A stretch of 33,056 nt of DNA, taken from Deltaproteobacteria bacterium (lineage in GTDB: Bacteria > Desulfobacterota > DSM-4660 > Desulfatiglandales > Desulfatiglandaceae). Below, in pieces: positions 16,109 through 24,129 of this stretch. Position numbers and translations under genes: made by a program. The first letter of the stretch is position 1. The number at the start of each line of letters is the position of its first letter. The stretch is from NCBI GenBank assembly GCA_019309145.1, contig JAFDGR010000014.1:1-33056 (forward strand), given 5' to 3'. The notes under the pieces were generated by a model. It was given only the letters and a program-made list of their open reading frames with translations. It had not been told where the DNA came from and did no database searches.

Positions 16109-18049
16109 ATGGCTTTAGACAGAAAGATAGCCTACATTGATCTCACTACCGGTGAGATAGAAATCAAGCCCATCCCGCTTGAGATACGAAAAAAATTCCT
16201 GGGAGGCAGGGGCCTTGATGCGTATCTGCTCTACAACAACACGAGAAAGGGATGTAATCCACTGGGGCCGGGGAACACCCTGTTGGTAAGCGGTGGAATC
16301 TTGACAGCTACCTGTGCATCTGCAACTGCCAGAACGCATTTCATGGCGAAATCGCCTCTTACCGGCCTGCTCGGGAGCGCAAACATGGGAGGATTCTTTG
16401 CGCCGGAACTTGCGTGGGCCGGCTTTCACCATCTCGTGATCAAGGGGAAGGCGGAAAAACCTGTCTACTTGTGGATCCATAACGGTGAAATAGAAATAAG
16501 AGACGCTGCCAGCCTTTGGGGGAAAACAACGACCGAAACCCAGTGGGCCATCCGCAAAGAACTTGGAGACGATGATATCAAGAGCGCGGTCATCGGGCCT
16601 GCCGGCGAAAACCTGGTGACCTTTGCCAATGTTATGACGGGCATCAAGAACTCCGCAGGAAGAACCGGCATGGGTTGTGTCATGGGATCCAAGAACCTCA
16701 AAGCCATAGCCGCCAGGGGAACAATGGATATCAAAATCGCTCACCCCATTGATGCCCTTGAATACAACAAGCGTTTCATTGATCAGATCACCAGCGCCAA
16801 GGTAAACCAGACCCAGGGAGCATTAGGGACGCCATTCATCTGGGGGGCAACCAACTCCTGGGGCGGGATCAGGACCCGGAATTTCCAGTACAACCAGCTT
16901 GAATATGCCGATGAGATCGAACCAGAGGCCATTGATGAAGTGTGTAATGAGACAATCGGCCCCTACCACATGACCGGCTGTTTTGCCTGCCAGGTTCATT
17001 GCCGTGCCCAGTACAAAATCCCATCGGGCCCGTATGCGGGGAAATATGATGAAGGCCCTGAATACACCTCCCTGGGTGCATTCGGAGCAGAACCCGAATG
17101 CAGGAGCATAGAGACCTTACTCACCGGGAACCACCTGGTGGATCAATACGGCATGGACAATCTGGAAACAGGCAGCATCATCTCATGGGCCATGGAGCTT
17201 TATGAACTAGGCATCCTGACCAGCAAGGAGACTGACGGGCTTGACCTGAGATTCGGCAATGATGAAGCTCTCCTGGAGATGGTGGAACGAATCTGCTACA
17301 GAAAGGGATGGCTGGGAGATATTCTGGCAGACGGTGGGATTCCCGCTGCTGAAAAGATCGGAAAGAATTCCTTTGATTATCTGGTCCAGGTAAAAGGAAT
17401 GAACAACCTCCATTCCGACGAAAGAGGTACTCCTGCCCTGGCCCTCAACATTGCAACGGCCTCCAGGGGCTCAGACCACCTCAGGAGCAGGCCCGCCATA
17501 GACCTCTACCACCTGCCTGAAAAGGTCTTGCGGAAGATTTACAGCAACCCGGTGCCCTATGACGGCCCGTTAAGCTCAGAACATACGTCCTATGTGGGCA
17601 AGGCCTGGGAGGTCTTCTGGCAGGAGAACTGCTACATGGCCGTTGACTGCCTGGGAATCTGTAAATATCACACGGTGTTTCTGGGTGCCACGCTCCCCAA
17701 TTTCGAGGACTGGCCCAAGGTGCTCTACTACAACACCGGCCTGGAAATGACCCCCAAGGAAATCTGGGATGTTGCCGAGAGATGCAATAACATGGAGAGG
17801 TTGTTCAATCTCAGAGAGGGTCTTACGAGAGACGACCTGAAAAAGGGCGACACGCTCAACCACCGATACTTCGATGAACCTTGCAGACGCGGGGCGCCTG
17901 ATGTGATCGGGTTGAAAATTGACAGGAAAAAATTCCAGAAAATGATCGATGAATTTTATGAACACCATGGCTGGGACAAAAACGGCGTTCCGACCCAGGA
18001 GACCCTCAAGCGGCTTGGGTTGGACAAGGAGCCGTCTCACCTGCTTTAA
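16109..18049 (+). CDS. AOR-family tungsten/molybdenum oxidoreductase catalytic subunit
   Basis: 646 residues, typical for aldehyde:ferredoxin oxidoreductases. The N-terminal domain begins IAYIDLTTGEIE and continues FLGGRGLDAYLLY, ARTHFMAKSPLTGLLGSAN and GRTGMGCVMGSKNLKAIA. The [4Fe-4S] ligands are C291, C294, C298 (CFACQVHC) and C518 (DCLGIC). These features imply a bis-pterin W or Mo site with one cluster. The family includes aldehyde oxidoreductases and BamB, the class II benzoyl-CoA reductase subunit; substrate cannot be assigned by eye. Start ATG 16109 follows the preceding stop directly; a longer in-frame extension overlaps the zinc-ribbon gene and is rejected. The downstream four-cluster ferredoxin is its likely partner. 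Confidence 0.9.
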   Translation: MALDRKIAYIDLTTGEIEIKPIPLEIRKKFLGGRGLDAYLLYNNTRKGCNPLGPGNTLLVSGGILTATCASATARTHFMAKSPLTGLLGSANMGGFFAPELAWAGFHHLVIKGKAEKPVYLWIHNGEIEIRDAASLWGKTTTETQWAIRKELGDDDIKSAVIGPAGENLVTFANVMTGIKNSAGRTGMGCVMGSKNLKAIAARGTMDIKIAHPIDALEYNKRFIDQITSAKVNQTQGALGTPFIWGATNSWGGIRTRNFQYNQLEYADEIEPEAIDEVCNETIGPYHMTGCFACQVHCRAQYKIPSGPYAGKYDEGPEYTSLGAFGAEPECRSIETLLTGNHLVDQYGMDNLETGSIISWAMELYELGILTSKETDGLDLRFGNDEALLEMVERICYRKGWLGDILADGGIPAAEKIGKNSFDYLVQVKGMNNLHSDERGTPALALNIATASRGSDHLRSRPAIDLYHLPEKVLRKIYSNPVPYDGPLSSEHTSYVGKAWEVFWQENCYMAVDCLGICKYHTVFLGATLPNFEDWPKVLYYNTGLEMTPKEIWDVAERCNNMERLFNLREGLTRDDLKKGDTLNHRYFDEPCRRGAPDVIGLKIDRKKFQKMIDEFYEHHGWDKNGVPTQETLKRLGLDKEPSHLL

Positions 18050-18072
18050 TCTATTCTTTGGAGGAGAAATCA

Positions 18073-18570
18073 ATGGAAAAAGTCCTGATGATAGACTACG
18101 AAAAATGCACCGGGTGCCGCTTGTGTGAGCTTGTGTGTTCGGTGATGCATGATGGCGTATCCAATCCAGCCAGGAGCCGCATCAAGGTCATGAAATGGGA
18201 ATCAGAGGGCATTTATGTCCCCGTTTCCTGCCAGCAGTGTGAGGATGCGCCCTGCGTGAATGTGTGTCCTGTCAAGGCCATTTCCCGGGATGAAGATACC
18301 GGAGCGCTCCTGGTCGATTACAATGTGTGTATCGGCTGTCGGTCCTGTGTGGCCGTGTGTCCGTTCGGCGCAATGAATTATAACATCATCGACAAGAAGG
18401 TATTCAAGTGTGATCTGTGCGGCGGCGATCCACAATGTGCAAAATTCTGCGAAGTGCACGCGATCAGCTATGTTGATGCAGACCGGGTCAGCATATTCAA
18501 GAAAAAAGATGCAGCAGAAAGATTGACCAGCGCGCAGAAAGAGGCTGCAAATTTGCAGGCGGCCATGTGA
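18073..18570 (+). CDS. HycB/AorA-type four-cluster ferredoxin
   Basis: 165 residues with four cysteine groups: CTGCRLCELVC, CQQCEDAPCVNVCP, CIGCRSCVAVCP and CDLCGGDPQCAKFC. This is the HycB/DmsB-like arrangement used by electron-transfer subunits of AOR-type enzymes and Bam complexes. GGAGG (18060-18064) lies 8 bases before ATG 18073. It is 23 bases after the AOR gene and surely co-transcribed with it. No flavin (AorC-like) subunit follows, so electrons may pass to a soluble ferredoxin or an NAD-linked partner outside the window. Confidence 0.9.
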   Translation: MEKVLMIDYEKCTGCRLCELVCSVMHDGVSNPARSRIKVMKWESEGIYVPVSCQQCEDAPCVNVCPVKAISRDEDTGALLVDYNVCIGCRSCVAVCPFGAMNYNIIDKKVFKCDLCGGDPQCAKFCEVHAISYVDADRVSIFKKKDAAERLTSAQKEAANLQAAM

Positions 18571-18605
18571 TCAATATGCTGTCCTGTTAAACCATTTTTT
18601 CGTCG

Positions 18606-18645
18606 CGGCCGGCTTCAAGCACTCCTCCATGGGGTCAGCCGGCCG
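18606..18645 (+). terminator. Possible transcription-ending or mRNA-end hairpin
   Basis: CGGCCGGCT (18606-18614) and AGCCGGCCG (18637-18645) form a perfect 9-bp G/C stem with a 22-base loop, followed by TATTTTC. The T-run is weak and the loop long, so it may only partly stop transcription at the end of the AOR-ferredoxin unit. Confidence 0.35.
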
Positions 18646-18707
18646 TATTTTCAAGAACATGCAGCGTTCCAGGAGATTCGAATGCTCAGAGAGGTTGAGA
18701 GATAATA

Positions 18708-20138
18708 GTGGACGAAGAGAAAATTGAATTGCTTTCGGTTGGGGTGGATGTGGGGACCTCAACAAGTCACCTGGCTTTTTCAAACCTGGTATTGGAAAGA
18801 GATGCGAAATCTCCTTCCAAACGTTTTGAAATCAAGGAAAGAAGCATTATTTATAAAGGAAAAATAATAGATACTCCACTGCTGGACAACGATACCATTG
18901 ATGTGGAGAGACTCTCCGCCTTTTTTGAGGACGAATATAAGCGAGCGGGAATTGATTCCGCAGATATTCAAAGTGGCGCGGTTATCGTAACCGGGGAAAC
19001 AGCCAAAAAAGACAATGCAAAACAAATAGTAGAGGCACTCTCCGAGGAGTCGGGAAATTTTGTCGCAGCAACAGCAGGAGCAAATTTTGAAAGTTTACTC
19101 ACGGCAATGGGTTCAGGGGCGGTAGAGAGATCAAGGCAATACAAGAAAACAATATTGTCCTGTGACATTGGCGGGGGCACATCGAACATCGCCATATCAA
19201 GAAATGGACGGGTTCTCTCAACAAGCTGCATATCTGTAGGGGGGAGATTACTTGGAGTACGTCCTGAAGGAAGGATTTGGAAGATCGATGAACCTGCAAT
19301 GGAAGTTATGAGAGAGATTGGGTTGCATTACAAAATTGGGGATCAAATCCCTGAAAAGGATATTGCAAGAATAGCAACAAGGTTTGCCGAAATATTAATC
19401 GAGGTCATGAGCGGTCCTGCCACTTCCTCTTTAGCCAAGCGGCTCATGCTGACTGATGATCCAGATTTTCCAGGCAGAATAGATGAATATATGTTTTCAG
19501 GGGGTGTCGCGGAGTTGATATACGGGGGCAATGGCAGTTACAAGGATATGGGGCAAATTCTGGCCAATAAAATAAATGGCTTGAAATCGAAATTGACTGC
19601 CCCGGTTATAGAGCCTGAAAACAAGATCAGGGCCACCGTTATTGGGGCAGGGGCATATTCATTGTCCATTTCCGGTTCATCCGGATTCATGGATAATAAA
19701 ATTTCATTTCCCCTGAGAAATGTTCCCGTCATCAGGGTGGATATTGATGATTCCCAATTAACCCATGATCATATTGTATCTCAGATAAGGCAGGCATTTA
19801 AAAGGTTTGACATAAACGAAGGCGAAGAAATTGTTGCATTATATTTCAACAACCCAGCCAGGGCTTATTATCCCGAACTGGAGTTATTTGCGAAATCTAT
19901 TGAAGCCGCTCTTGTCAATTCCATTCATAATAAAATACCGATTATCTTAATCTTTGAAAAGGATATCGCATGTGGTGTGGGAAATGTTATCCGTCGGGAA
20001 ACCGGATTGAAAACGAATTTACTGGCATTAGATGAATTAATTTTGAAAGAAGGAGATTGGATCGATATTGGTGAGCCGTTGGTGAATGGTCAAGTCTTTC
20101 CCGTTACCGTAAAATCTCTTATCTTTAACAGGAATTAG
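18708..20138 (+). CDS. EutA-like ASKHA-fold reactivase protein
   Basis: 476 residues. The ATP-binding signatures of the ASKHA fold are visible: VGVDVGTSTSHLAFS (residues 11-25, phosphate 1), SCDIGGGTSNIAI (151-163, phosphate 2) and FSGGVAELIYG near 264 (adenosine). Overall it fits EutA, the factor that reactivates coenzyme-B12-dependent ethanolamine ammonia-lyase by ATP-driven exchange of damaged cobalamin. No eutB, eutC or other eut gene is present. The start is GTG 18708 with a weak AGAGG upstream. The gene is A/T-richer than its neighbours, suggesting a different origin. It may reactivate another cofactor enzyme; that is inference. Confidence 0.8.
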   Translation: MDEEKIELLSVGVDVGTSTSHLAFSNLVLERDAKSPSKRFEIKERSIIYKGKIIDTPLLDNDTIDVERLSAFFEDEYKRAGIDSADIQSGAVIVTGETAKKDNAKQIVEALSEESGNFVAATAGANFESLLTAMGSGAVERSRQYKKTILSCDIGGGTSNIAISRNGRVLSTSCISVGGRLLGVRPEGRIWKIDEPAMEVMREIGLHYKIGDQIPEKDIARIATRFAEILIEVMSGPATSSLAKRLMLTDDPDFPGRIDEYMFSGGVAELIYGGNGSYKDMGQILANKINGLKSKLTAPVIEPENKIRATVIGAGAYSLSISGSSGFMDNKISFPLRNVPVIRVDIDDSQLTHDHIVSQIRQAFKRFDINEGEEIVALYFNNPARAYYPELELFAKSIEAALVNSIHNKIPIILIFEKDIACGVGNVIRRETGLKTNLLALDELILKEGDWIDIGEPLVNGQVFPVTVKSLIFNRN

Positions 20139-20256
20139 GGCATTTTTTCGGTTCCCTCCGGGATAGAAGCCCGATGGGCCGGGACGGCCCGTGCAGTTTC
20201 TAAAGCATTTGAGGAAATAAGGTCATCTTTTCGTGGCAGGCAGGGAACGGAAAAAA

Positions 20257-21624
20257 ATGGCCATTGTGGCCAGCTATTTTGCCGGGGAAACCTATGGTCT
20301 CCTCGGCCCCCAGGTAGCCGCAACCGTCATTGAAGAAAATACCCCCTATGACTGCATTGTCATCGCGGTCAGCAGGGAGGATGAAACATCATCACTCATG
20401 CAGGCACTGGCGGACTTTTTCGGTCCTCGGCGCCCCACAATCGGGTTTTCCACCCTGAGCGGACGGCAGGACCTCTTCCAGCTTGCCGGACAACTGAAAG
20501 CTGAAGGGGCCATCACTCTTCTTGCAGGTCCCCAGTCTGATGTGGATTATGCGGGAGAGAGAGACTGGCAGGTCCACAATCATCGATTCAAGGGATTTTC
20601 GAGAGAATTCTCTTTTGCCCTTCATGGCCCTGCTGAACAGATTATCCCTCTTCTGAAAAACCCGGACACCTTTTCCGACACGCAAACACCGGGGCTCCTG
20701 GAATACACTGATGATGGAAGCCTGCTTCGCAATCCCGAAAAACCATGGGACAATCGTTTCCTCAGAAAAGTAAAATGGAACAATCTATTCTCTCTGAAAG
20801 AAACGCGACTCGAACCGCTCAAAATTACTGCCGGCCAGGTCCTCCAAGAGATCGGCTGCCCTTATGCGGCAAAGGAAAAATGGATAGAAATAGATTATCC
20901 TGTATCGTTTTTTCAGGGACATGACCGCAAAGTGAAGCTTCTTTCAAAGGGATGCTCTTTCTGCGACGTGGCTGTGGATAAAGGGTTTTGCGGGCTTATG
21001 GATATGGAGACGGTCCTGGCACAGATCCAATGTCTTCCAGATGGAAATGATGAGCGAAAGATTCCCTTTGAGCTTATCAATGAAAACGGATGTGCCGGGC
21101 TCTACGATGTACTCCTGGAAACCAGCAAAAGAGGGATCATGCTTTCTCAGATCACTCTCACGGCACGGGCAGACTGGTTCATCAAGGGTGAAGGCAGGCT
21201 GAGAAAGGCATTGAAGCTGGCCAGATCCCTGGGGACAGAGGTTCACCTGGGATCCATGGGATTCGAGTCTTTTGACAATACCATATTGAAAAATTTGAAC
21301 AAGGGGGTGACCCTGGAGACAAACCTGCGCGCCATTCAATTGATCCGGCAATTGAAAGAAGAATACCCCGAACACTGGGCCTATTCCAGGGCTGATGGTT
21401 CCATGCACGGATTTATTCATCCCACCCCCTGGGATACTGCACAAACCTGGCAAAACATCCAGACTGTTTTCAGGAAGCACTCCCTGCCCCTGGACATCAT
21501 CCCAGACCACAGCATCCCGCTCATCATCCATCATGCCTCCCTGTTGGGAGATTGGATACGGCACATAGAAGAAAGCGAGGGAAAGACATTCAAGAGACTT
21601 GGTACCATTATCGAATGGTGGTGA
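20257..21624 (+). CDS. Radical-SAM-like protein with incomplete cysteine motif
   Basis: 455 residues. The N-terminal 130 residues look like a Rossmann/B12-binding-type domain (MAIVASYFAGETYGLLGPQ, IVIAVSREDE, ITLLAGPQSD). The C-terminal half resembles a radical SAM barrel, with ITLTARADWF, GSMGFESFDNTILKNLNKGV and AIQLIRQLKEE. The expected CxxxCxxC site reads KGCSFCD, so one cysteine is missing; a third cysteine follows in DKGFCG. It may bind a cluster in a different way or have lost radical chemistry. The start is unclear: ATG 20257 (AGGGA 10 bases upstream) or GTG 20233. It follows the EutA-like gene by 118 bases, and both may support a cobalamin-dependent process. Confidence 0.65.
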   Translation: MAIVASYFAGETYGLLGPQVAATVIEENTPYDCIVIAVSREDETSSLMQALADFFGPRRPTIGFSTLSGRQDLFQLAGQLKAEGAITLLAGPQSDVDYAGERDWQVHNHRFKGFSREFSFALHGPAEQIIPLLKNPDTFSDTQTPGLLEYTDDGSLLRNPEKPWDNRFLRKVKWNNLFSLKETRLEPLKITAGQVLQEIGCPYAAKEKWIEIDYPVSFFQGHDRKVKLLSKGCSFCDVAVDKGFCGLMDMETVLAQIQCLPDGNDERKIPFELINENGCAGLYDVLLETSKRGIMLSQITLTARADWFIKGEGRLRKALKLARSLGTEVHLGSMGFESFDNTILKNLNKGVTLETNLRAIQLIRQLKEEYPEHWAYSRADGSMHGFIHPTPWDTAQTWQNIQTVFRKHSLPLDIIPDHSIPLIIHHASLLGDWIRHIEESEGKTFKRLGTIIEWW

Positions 21625-21664
21625 TGATTCAGATCGACCGAGCCACTCTGTTGCTCGTTTTCGG

Positions 21665-21937
21665 TCACCCGCCTGCCAGCATGACGGTCAGATGAATCTC
21701 ATCCCCATCCTGGACCGGCTTGGCCAGTTCATCCGGGTAGGCGCTTTCCAGGTTCACATAGATCTCTATATTGTTTCGCAGCTTCTCTCTTTTTTCGAAT
21801 AATACTTCTTTTAAGGCAGGGTATTGCATCACCAGGTGGTCAAGGCATTGGCCGACGGTGCTTCCTTCCACTGCAACCTCGCTCAATCCATTCGCGTGTT
21901 GCCGGTGCGTTTTATGAATATGCACTGTCACACTCAT
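21665..21937 (-). CDS. MoaD/ThiS-family sulfur-carrier protein
   Basis: 90 residues with the beta-grasp pattern of MoaD/ThiS and the diagnostic C-terminal Gly-Gly (VMLAGG), the site of adenylation and thiocarboxylation. VNLE near residue 61 and DGDEIHLTVMLAGG at the end are typical. In pterin cofactor synthesis MoaD gives sulfur to form molybdopterin. Here it lies between an AOR-family enzyme and CoxM/CoxS-like genes, both cofactor users, so a specialised Moco/Wco role is likely. It is transcribed alone and ends 40 bases from the convergent radical-SAM-like gene. AAGGAG precedes the ATG. Confidence 0.88.
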   Translation of the reverse strand: MSVTVHIHKTHRQHANGLSEVAVEGSTVGQCLDHLVMQYPALKEVLFEKREKLRNNIEIYVNLESAYPDELAKPVQDGDEIHLTVMLAGG

Positions 21938-22248
21938 AACTCCACTCCTTTATTGTTCCGGGGAGCAATTCCCCAAAAATACCCGTCTTCGCCTTCGGCT
22001 CCGCCGCGGTTATCCGCCTCAGCTTTGGGCGACATCACGCCGGAGCACCACAATTATTTGCGCATTCATCCACGGCAATCCCGTGGTCTTCTGCGAAGGC
22101 GGATAAAGATATCCTTCCCTTGACTACCACAGCAACAAGGATATAATCAATGACATTGTCTGTTCCGGATCCATGTCGGAACACCCCACCTGGATGCACG
22201 ACCAGGTGTTTGGTAACAGAGACATATTACCACAGAGGAAACAGAAAT
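21938..22248. other. Intergenic region with several hairpins, moaD-like / coxM-like
   Basis: No gene is supported in these 311 bases. Hairpins seen are GGGGA/TCCCC (21960-21974), CCACGG/CCGTGG (22070-22086), and a wider pairing TATCCGCCT (22011-22019) with AGGCGGATA (22097-22105) that encloses the second one. The nested form could be a structured leader of the coxM-like gene or a degenerate dispersed repeat. AGAGGAAA near 22233 is the ribosome site for ATG 22249. Confidence 0.4.
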
Positions 22249-23127
22249 ATGCTTCTCCCAACATTCGACTACTATGAACCATCTTCCCTGAAAGAGGCCT
22301 GCGAGGTAATGACGGAACTGGGAAGCCGCGCAAGGCTCCTTGCGGGTGGCACCGATCTGATTGTAAACATGAAGAAAAAGATCATCTCTCCCGAGCACGT
22401 GGTTGCCCTCGGGAGGCTTGAGGCGTTGAAGAAAACCGATGCAACAAACGGAACCGTGAAAATCGGGGCGCTTATGACCGCGGCGGAGATAGCCGAATCT
22501 GCAGCTCTCGGACAGCAGTTCAGCGCACTGAGGCAAGCCGCATCCAGCCTGGGATCCCCCCTCATCCGGAACCTGGCGACCATCGCCGGAAACCTTGTCT
22601 CTGCGAGACCGGCCGCTGATTTACCGCCTTCTCTTATGGCCTACGGCGCGAGGCTCATCATCAAGAAAAAGGATGGGGAGCGAAAAATCCTCCTGGAAGA
22701 TTTCATCAAGGGGCCCGGGGACACCGAACTCGCACCTGAGGAAATCCTCGCGGAGATCGAAATTGACAGGGCCCCGGGATATAGCGGAGCGTCGTATATC
22801 AAGCTCGGCACCCGCAAGGCCCTGGAAATTTCTCTCGTCAACGTGGCATCGTTTATCACCCTGGAGGCTCCTGATGGCGTCATCACCTCCGCTCGCATCG
22901 TGATGGGGGCGGTCGGCCCGACCCCACTTCGTGCCCCCTCTGCTGAAAAAATCCTGGTGGGAGAAAAGCCCTCCGTGAGGCTCTTTGAAAGGGCCGGTCG
23001 CGCCGCCGCTGAGGAGAGCAGGCCCATCGATGATTTCAGAGGCTCTGCTCAATACCGCCGTGACATGGTGGACGTGCTCACCAGGCGTGCCCTCGCTGCC
23101 GCCCTGCAGGAAGCCAGGAGACAATGA
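22249..23127 (+). CDS. FAD-binding subunit of a molybdenum hydroxylase (CoxM-like)
   Basis: 292 residues. The PCMH-type FAD domain shows RLLAGGTDLIVNMK near residue 35 and the second flavin motif RNLATIAGNLVSARPAADLPPSLMA near residue 106. A CO-dehydrogenase-type C-terminal domain follows. The family passes electrons from [2Fe-2S] clusters to FAD in xanthine dehydrogenase, CO dehydrogenase and 4-hydroxybenzoyl-CoA reductase. The cysteine-rich insertion that marks the HcrB subunit of 4-hydroxybenzoyl-CoA reductase is absent. The [2Fe-2S] subunit follows 64 bases downstream, but no molybdopterin large subunit is in the window. It is divergent from the MoaD-like gene. Confidence 0.88.
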   Translation: MLLPTFDYYEPSSLKEACEVMTELGSRARLLAGGTDLIVNMKKKIISPEHVVALGRLEALKKTDATNGTVKIGALMTAAEIAESAALGQQFSALRQAASSLGSPLIRNLATIAGNLVSARPAADLPPSLMAYGARLIIKKKDGERKILLEDFIKGPGDTELAPEEILAEIEIDRAPGYSGASYIKLGTRKALEISLVNVASFITLEAPDGVITSARIVMGAVGPTPLRAPSAEKILVGEKPSVRLFERAGRAAAEESRPIDDFRGSAQYRRDMVDVLTRRALAAALQEARRQ

Positions 23128-23191
23128 TCATTTGAGCCACACGACCGAAGACACTGCGGATCTTTGATGGAGGGAAGAAAAGGAGAAGAGT

Positions 23192-23656
23192 ATGAAACAG
23201 TTTATTAAGCTCACCGTGAATAATCAGGAATATGATCTTGACGTTGAACCCAACCTGACCCTTCTGGACCTGCTCCGGGATCGACTCAAACTCACCGGCA
23301 CGAAAAAGGGCTGCGACGAAGGCGACTGTGGGGCCTGCACGGTGATCATGGACGGAAGACCGATCAGTTCCTGTCTGGTCTTAGCCGTCCAGGCCAACGG
23401 GAAAGAGATCCTGACCATTGAAGGGATGGAGACTGCAGAAGGAATGCACCCCATTCAGCAGGCATTTATCAAGAAGGGAGCCATCCAGTGCGGGTATTGC
23501 ACCCCGGGAATGATTCTCTCGGCAAAAGCCCTCCTCGACCGGGATCCCCACCCGAATGAGGAAGAAATCAGGGCTGCCATCTCAGGAAATCTCTGCCGGT
23601 GCACCGGCTACCAGAAGATCGTCGAGGCCATTGAAGAGGCGAGCAATGAACAATAA
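23192..23656 (+). CDS. [2Fe-2S] subunit of a molybdenum hydroxylase (CoxS-like)
   Basis: 154 residues, standard size. The plant-ferredoxin-type cluster motif is GCDEGDCGAC with SSC following. The second, helical-domain cluster is CGYCTPG plus CRCTGY. The protein relays electrons from the molybdenum site to the FAD subunit encoded just upstream. AAGGAG precedes ATG 23192. A response regulator begins 23 bases after its stop. The missing large subunit must be elsewhere, or these two proteins serve another complex. Confidence 0.92.
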   Translation: MKQFIKLTVNNQEYDLDVEPNLTLLDLLRDRLKLTGTKKGCDEGDCGACTVIMDGRPISSCLVLAVQANGKEILTIEGMETAEGMHPIQQAFIKKGAIQCGYCTPGMILSAKALLDRDPHPNEEEIRAAISGNLCRCTGYQKIVEAIEEASNEQ

Positions 23657-23679
23657 AATACTCCACGGGAGGATCAATC

Positions 23680-24129
23680 ATGGCTGAGGGTCTGGATGTC
23701 ATTGTAGTGGATGATGAACCGGCTGTCTGTGATGTGGTTTCGGAAATCGTAAGGGCATTTTATTCCTGGGGGCAGGTGTATGCCTTCACGAACTTTGACG
23801 AGGCCATCTCCTTCTGCCTTAAGCGTGAAACCGGGGTGGCCATCTTCATCCTTGACGTCTTCATGGGGGAACGGACGGGGTTTGTCTTCCTGGATGAGAT
23901 TGAAGAGCGATTTCCCATGGCCCACGAGGATGCCATCATCATGACCGGGTATGCCAGCGATGAAGTGGTGAATATGTGTATCGCATCAGACATCAACCAC
24001 CTGCTGGAGAAGCCCATTCGCCCCTATGCCCTGCAGCTGGCGGTCAGGGCAATCGTGTCAAAATACATCAAGTTCGCAAAGAAACTCCTGGGGGATCCGG
24101 TTTTTGCCGAACGCGCGGCCAGATTTTAG
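23680..24129 (+). CDS. Stand-alone response regulator (different subtype)
   Basis: 149 residues, only a receiver domain: VDDEP near residue 10, phospho-acceptor in FILDVFMGERTGF, threonine in IIMTGYASDE and lysine in LLEKPIRPYAL. Unlike the other three receiver proteins it lacks the tryptophan-rich tail and the LDIMGVDGY motif, ending instead in a helical segment. It follows the coxS-like gene by 23 bases and is probably in the same transcript. Its stop overlaps the stop of the convergent HAD gene by 4 bases. The cognate kinase is not visible. Confidence 0.85.
   Translation: MAEGLDVIVVDDEPAVCDVVSEIVRAFYSWGQVYAFTNFDEAISFCLKRETGVAIFILDVFMGERTGFVFLDEIEERFPMAHEDAIIMTGYASDEVVNMCIASDINHLLEKPIRPYALQLAVRAIVSKYIKFAKKLLGDPVFAERAARF

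Noticed and set aside
20175-20190. GGGCC/GGCCC stem before the radical-SAM-like gene
   Set aside because: Five-base stem without T-run; could be chance in G/C-rich sequence.
22249-23127. Identification as HcrB of 4-hydroxybenzoyl-CoA reductase
   Set aside because: The extra cysteine-rich insertion for a [4Fe-4S] cluster is not present, and no HcrA-type subunit is near.
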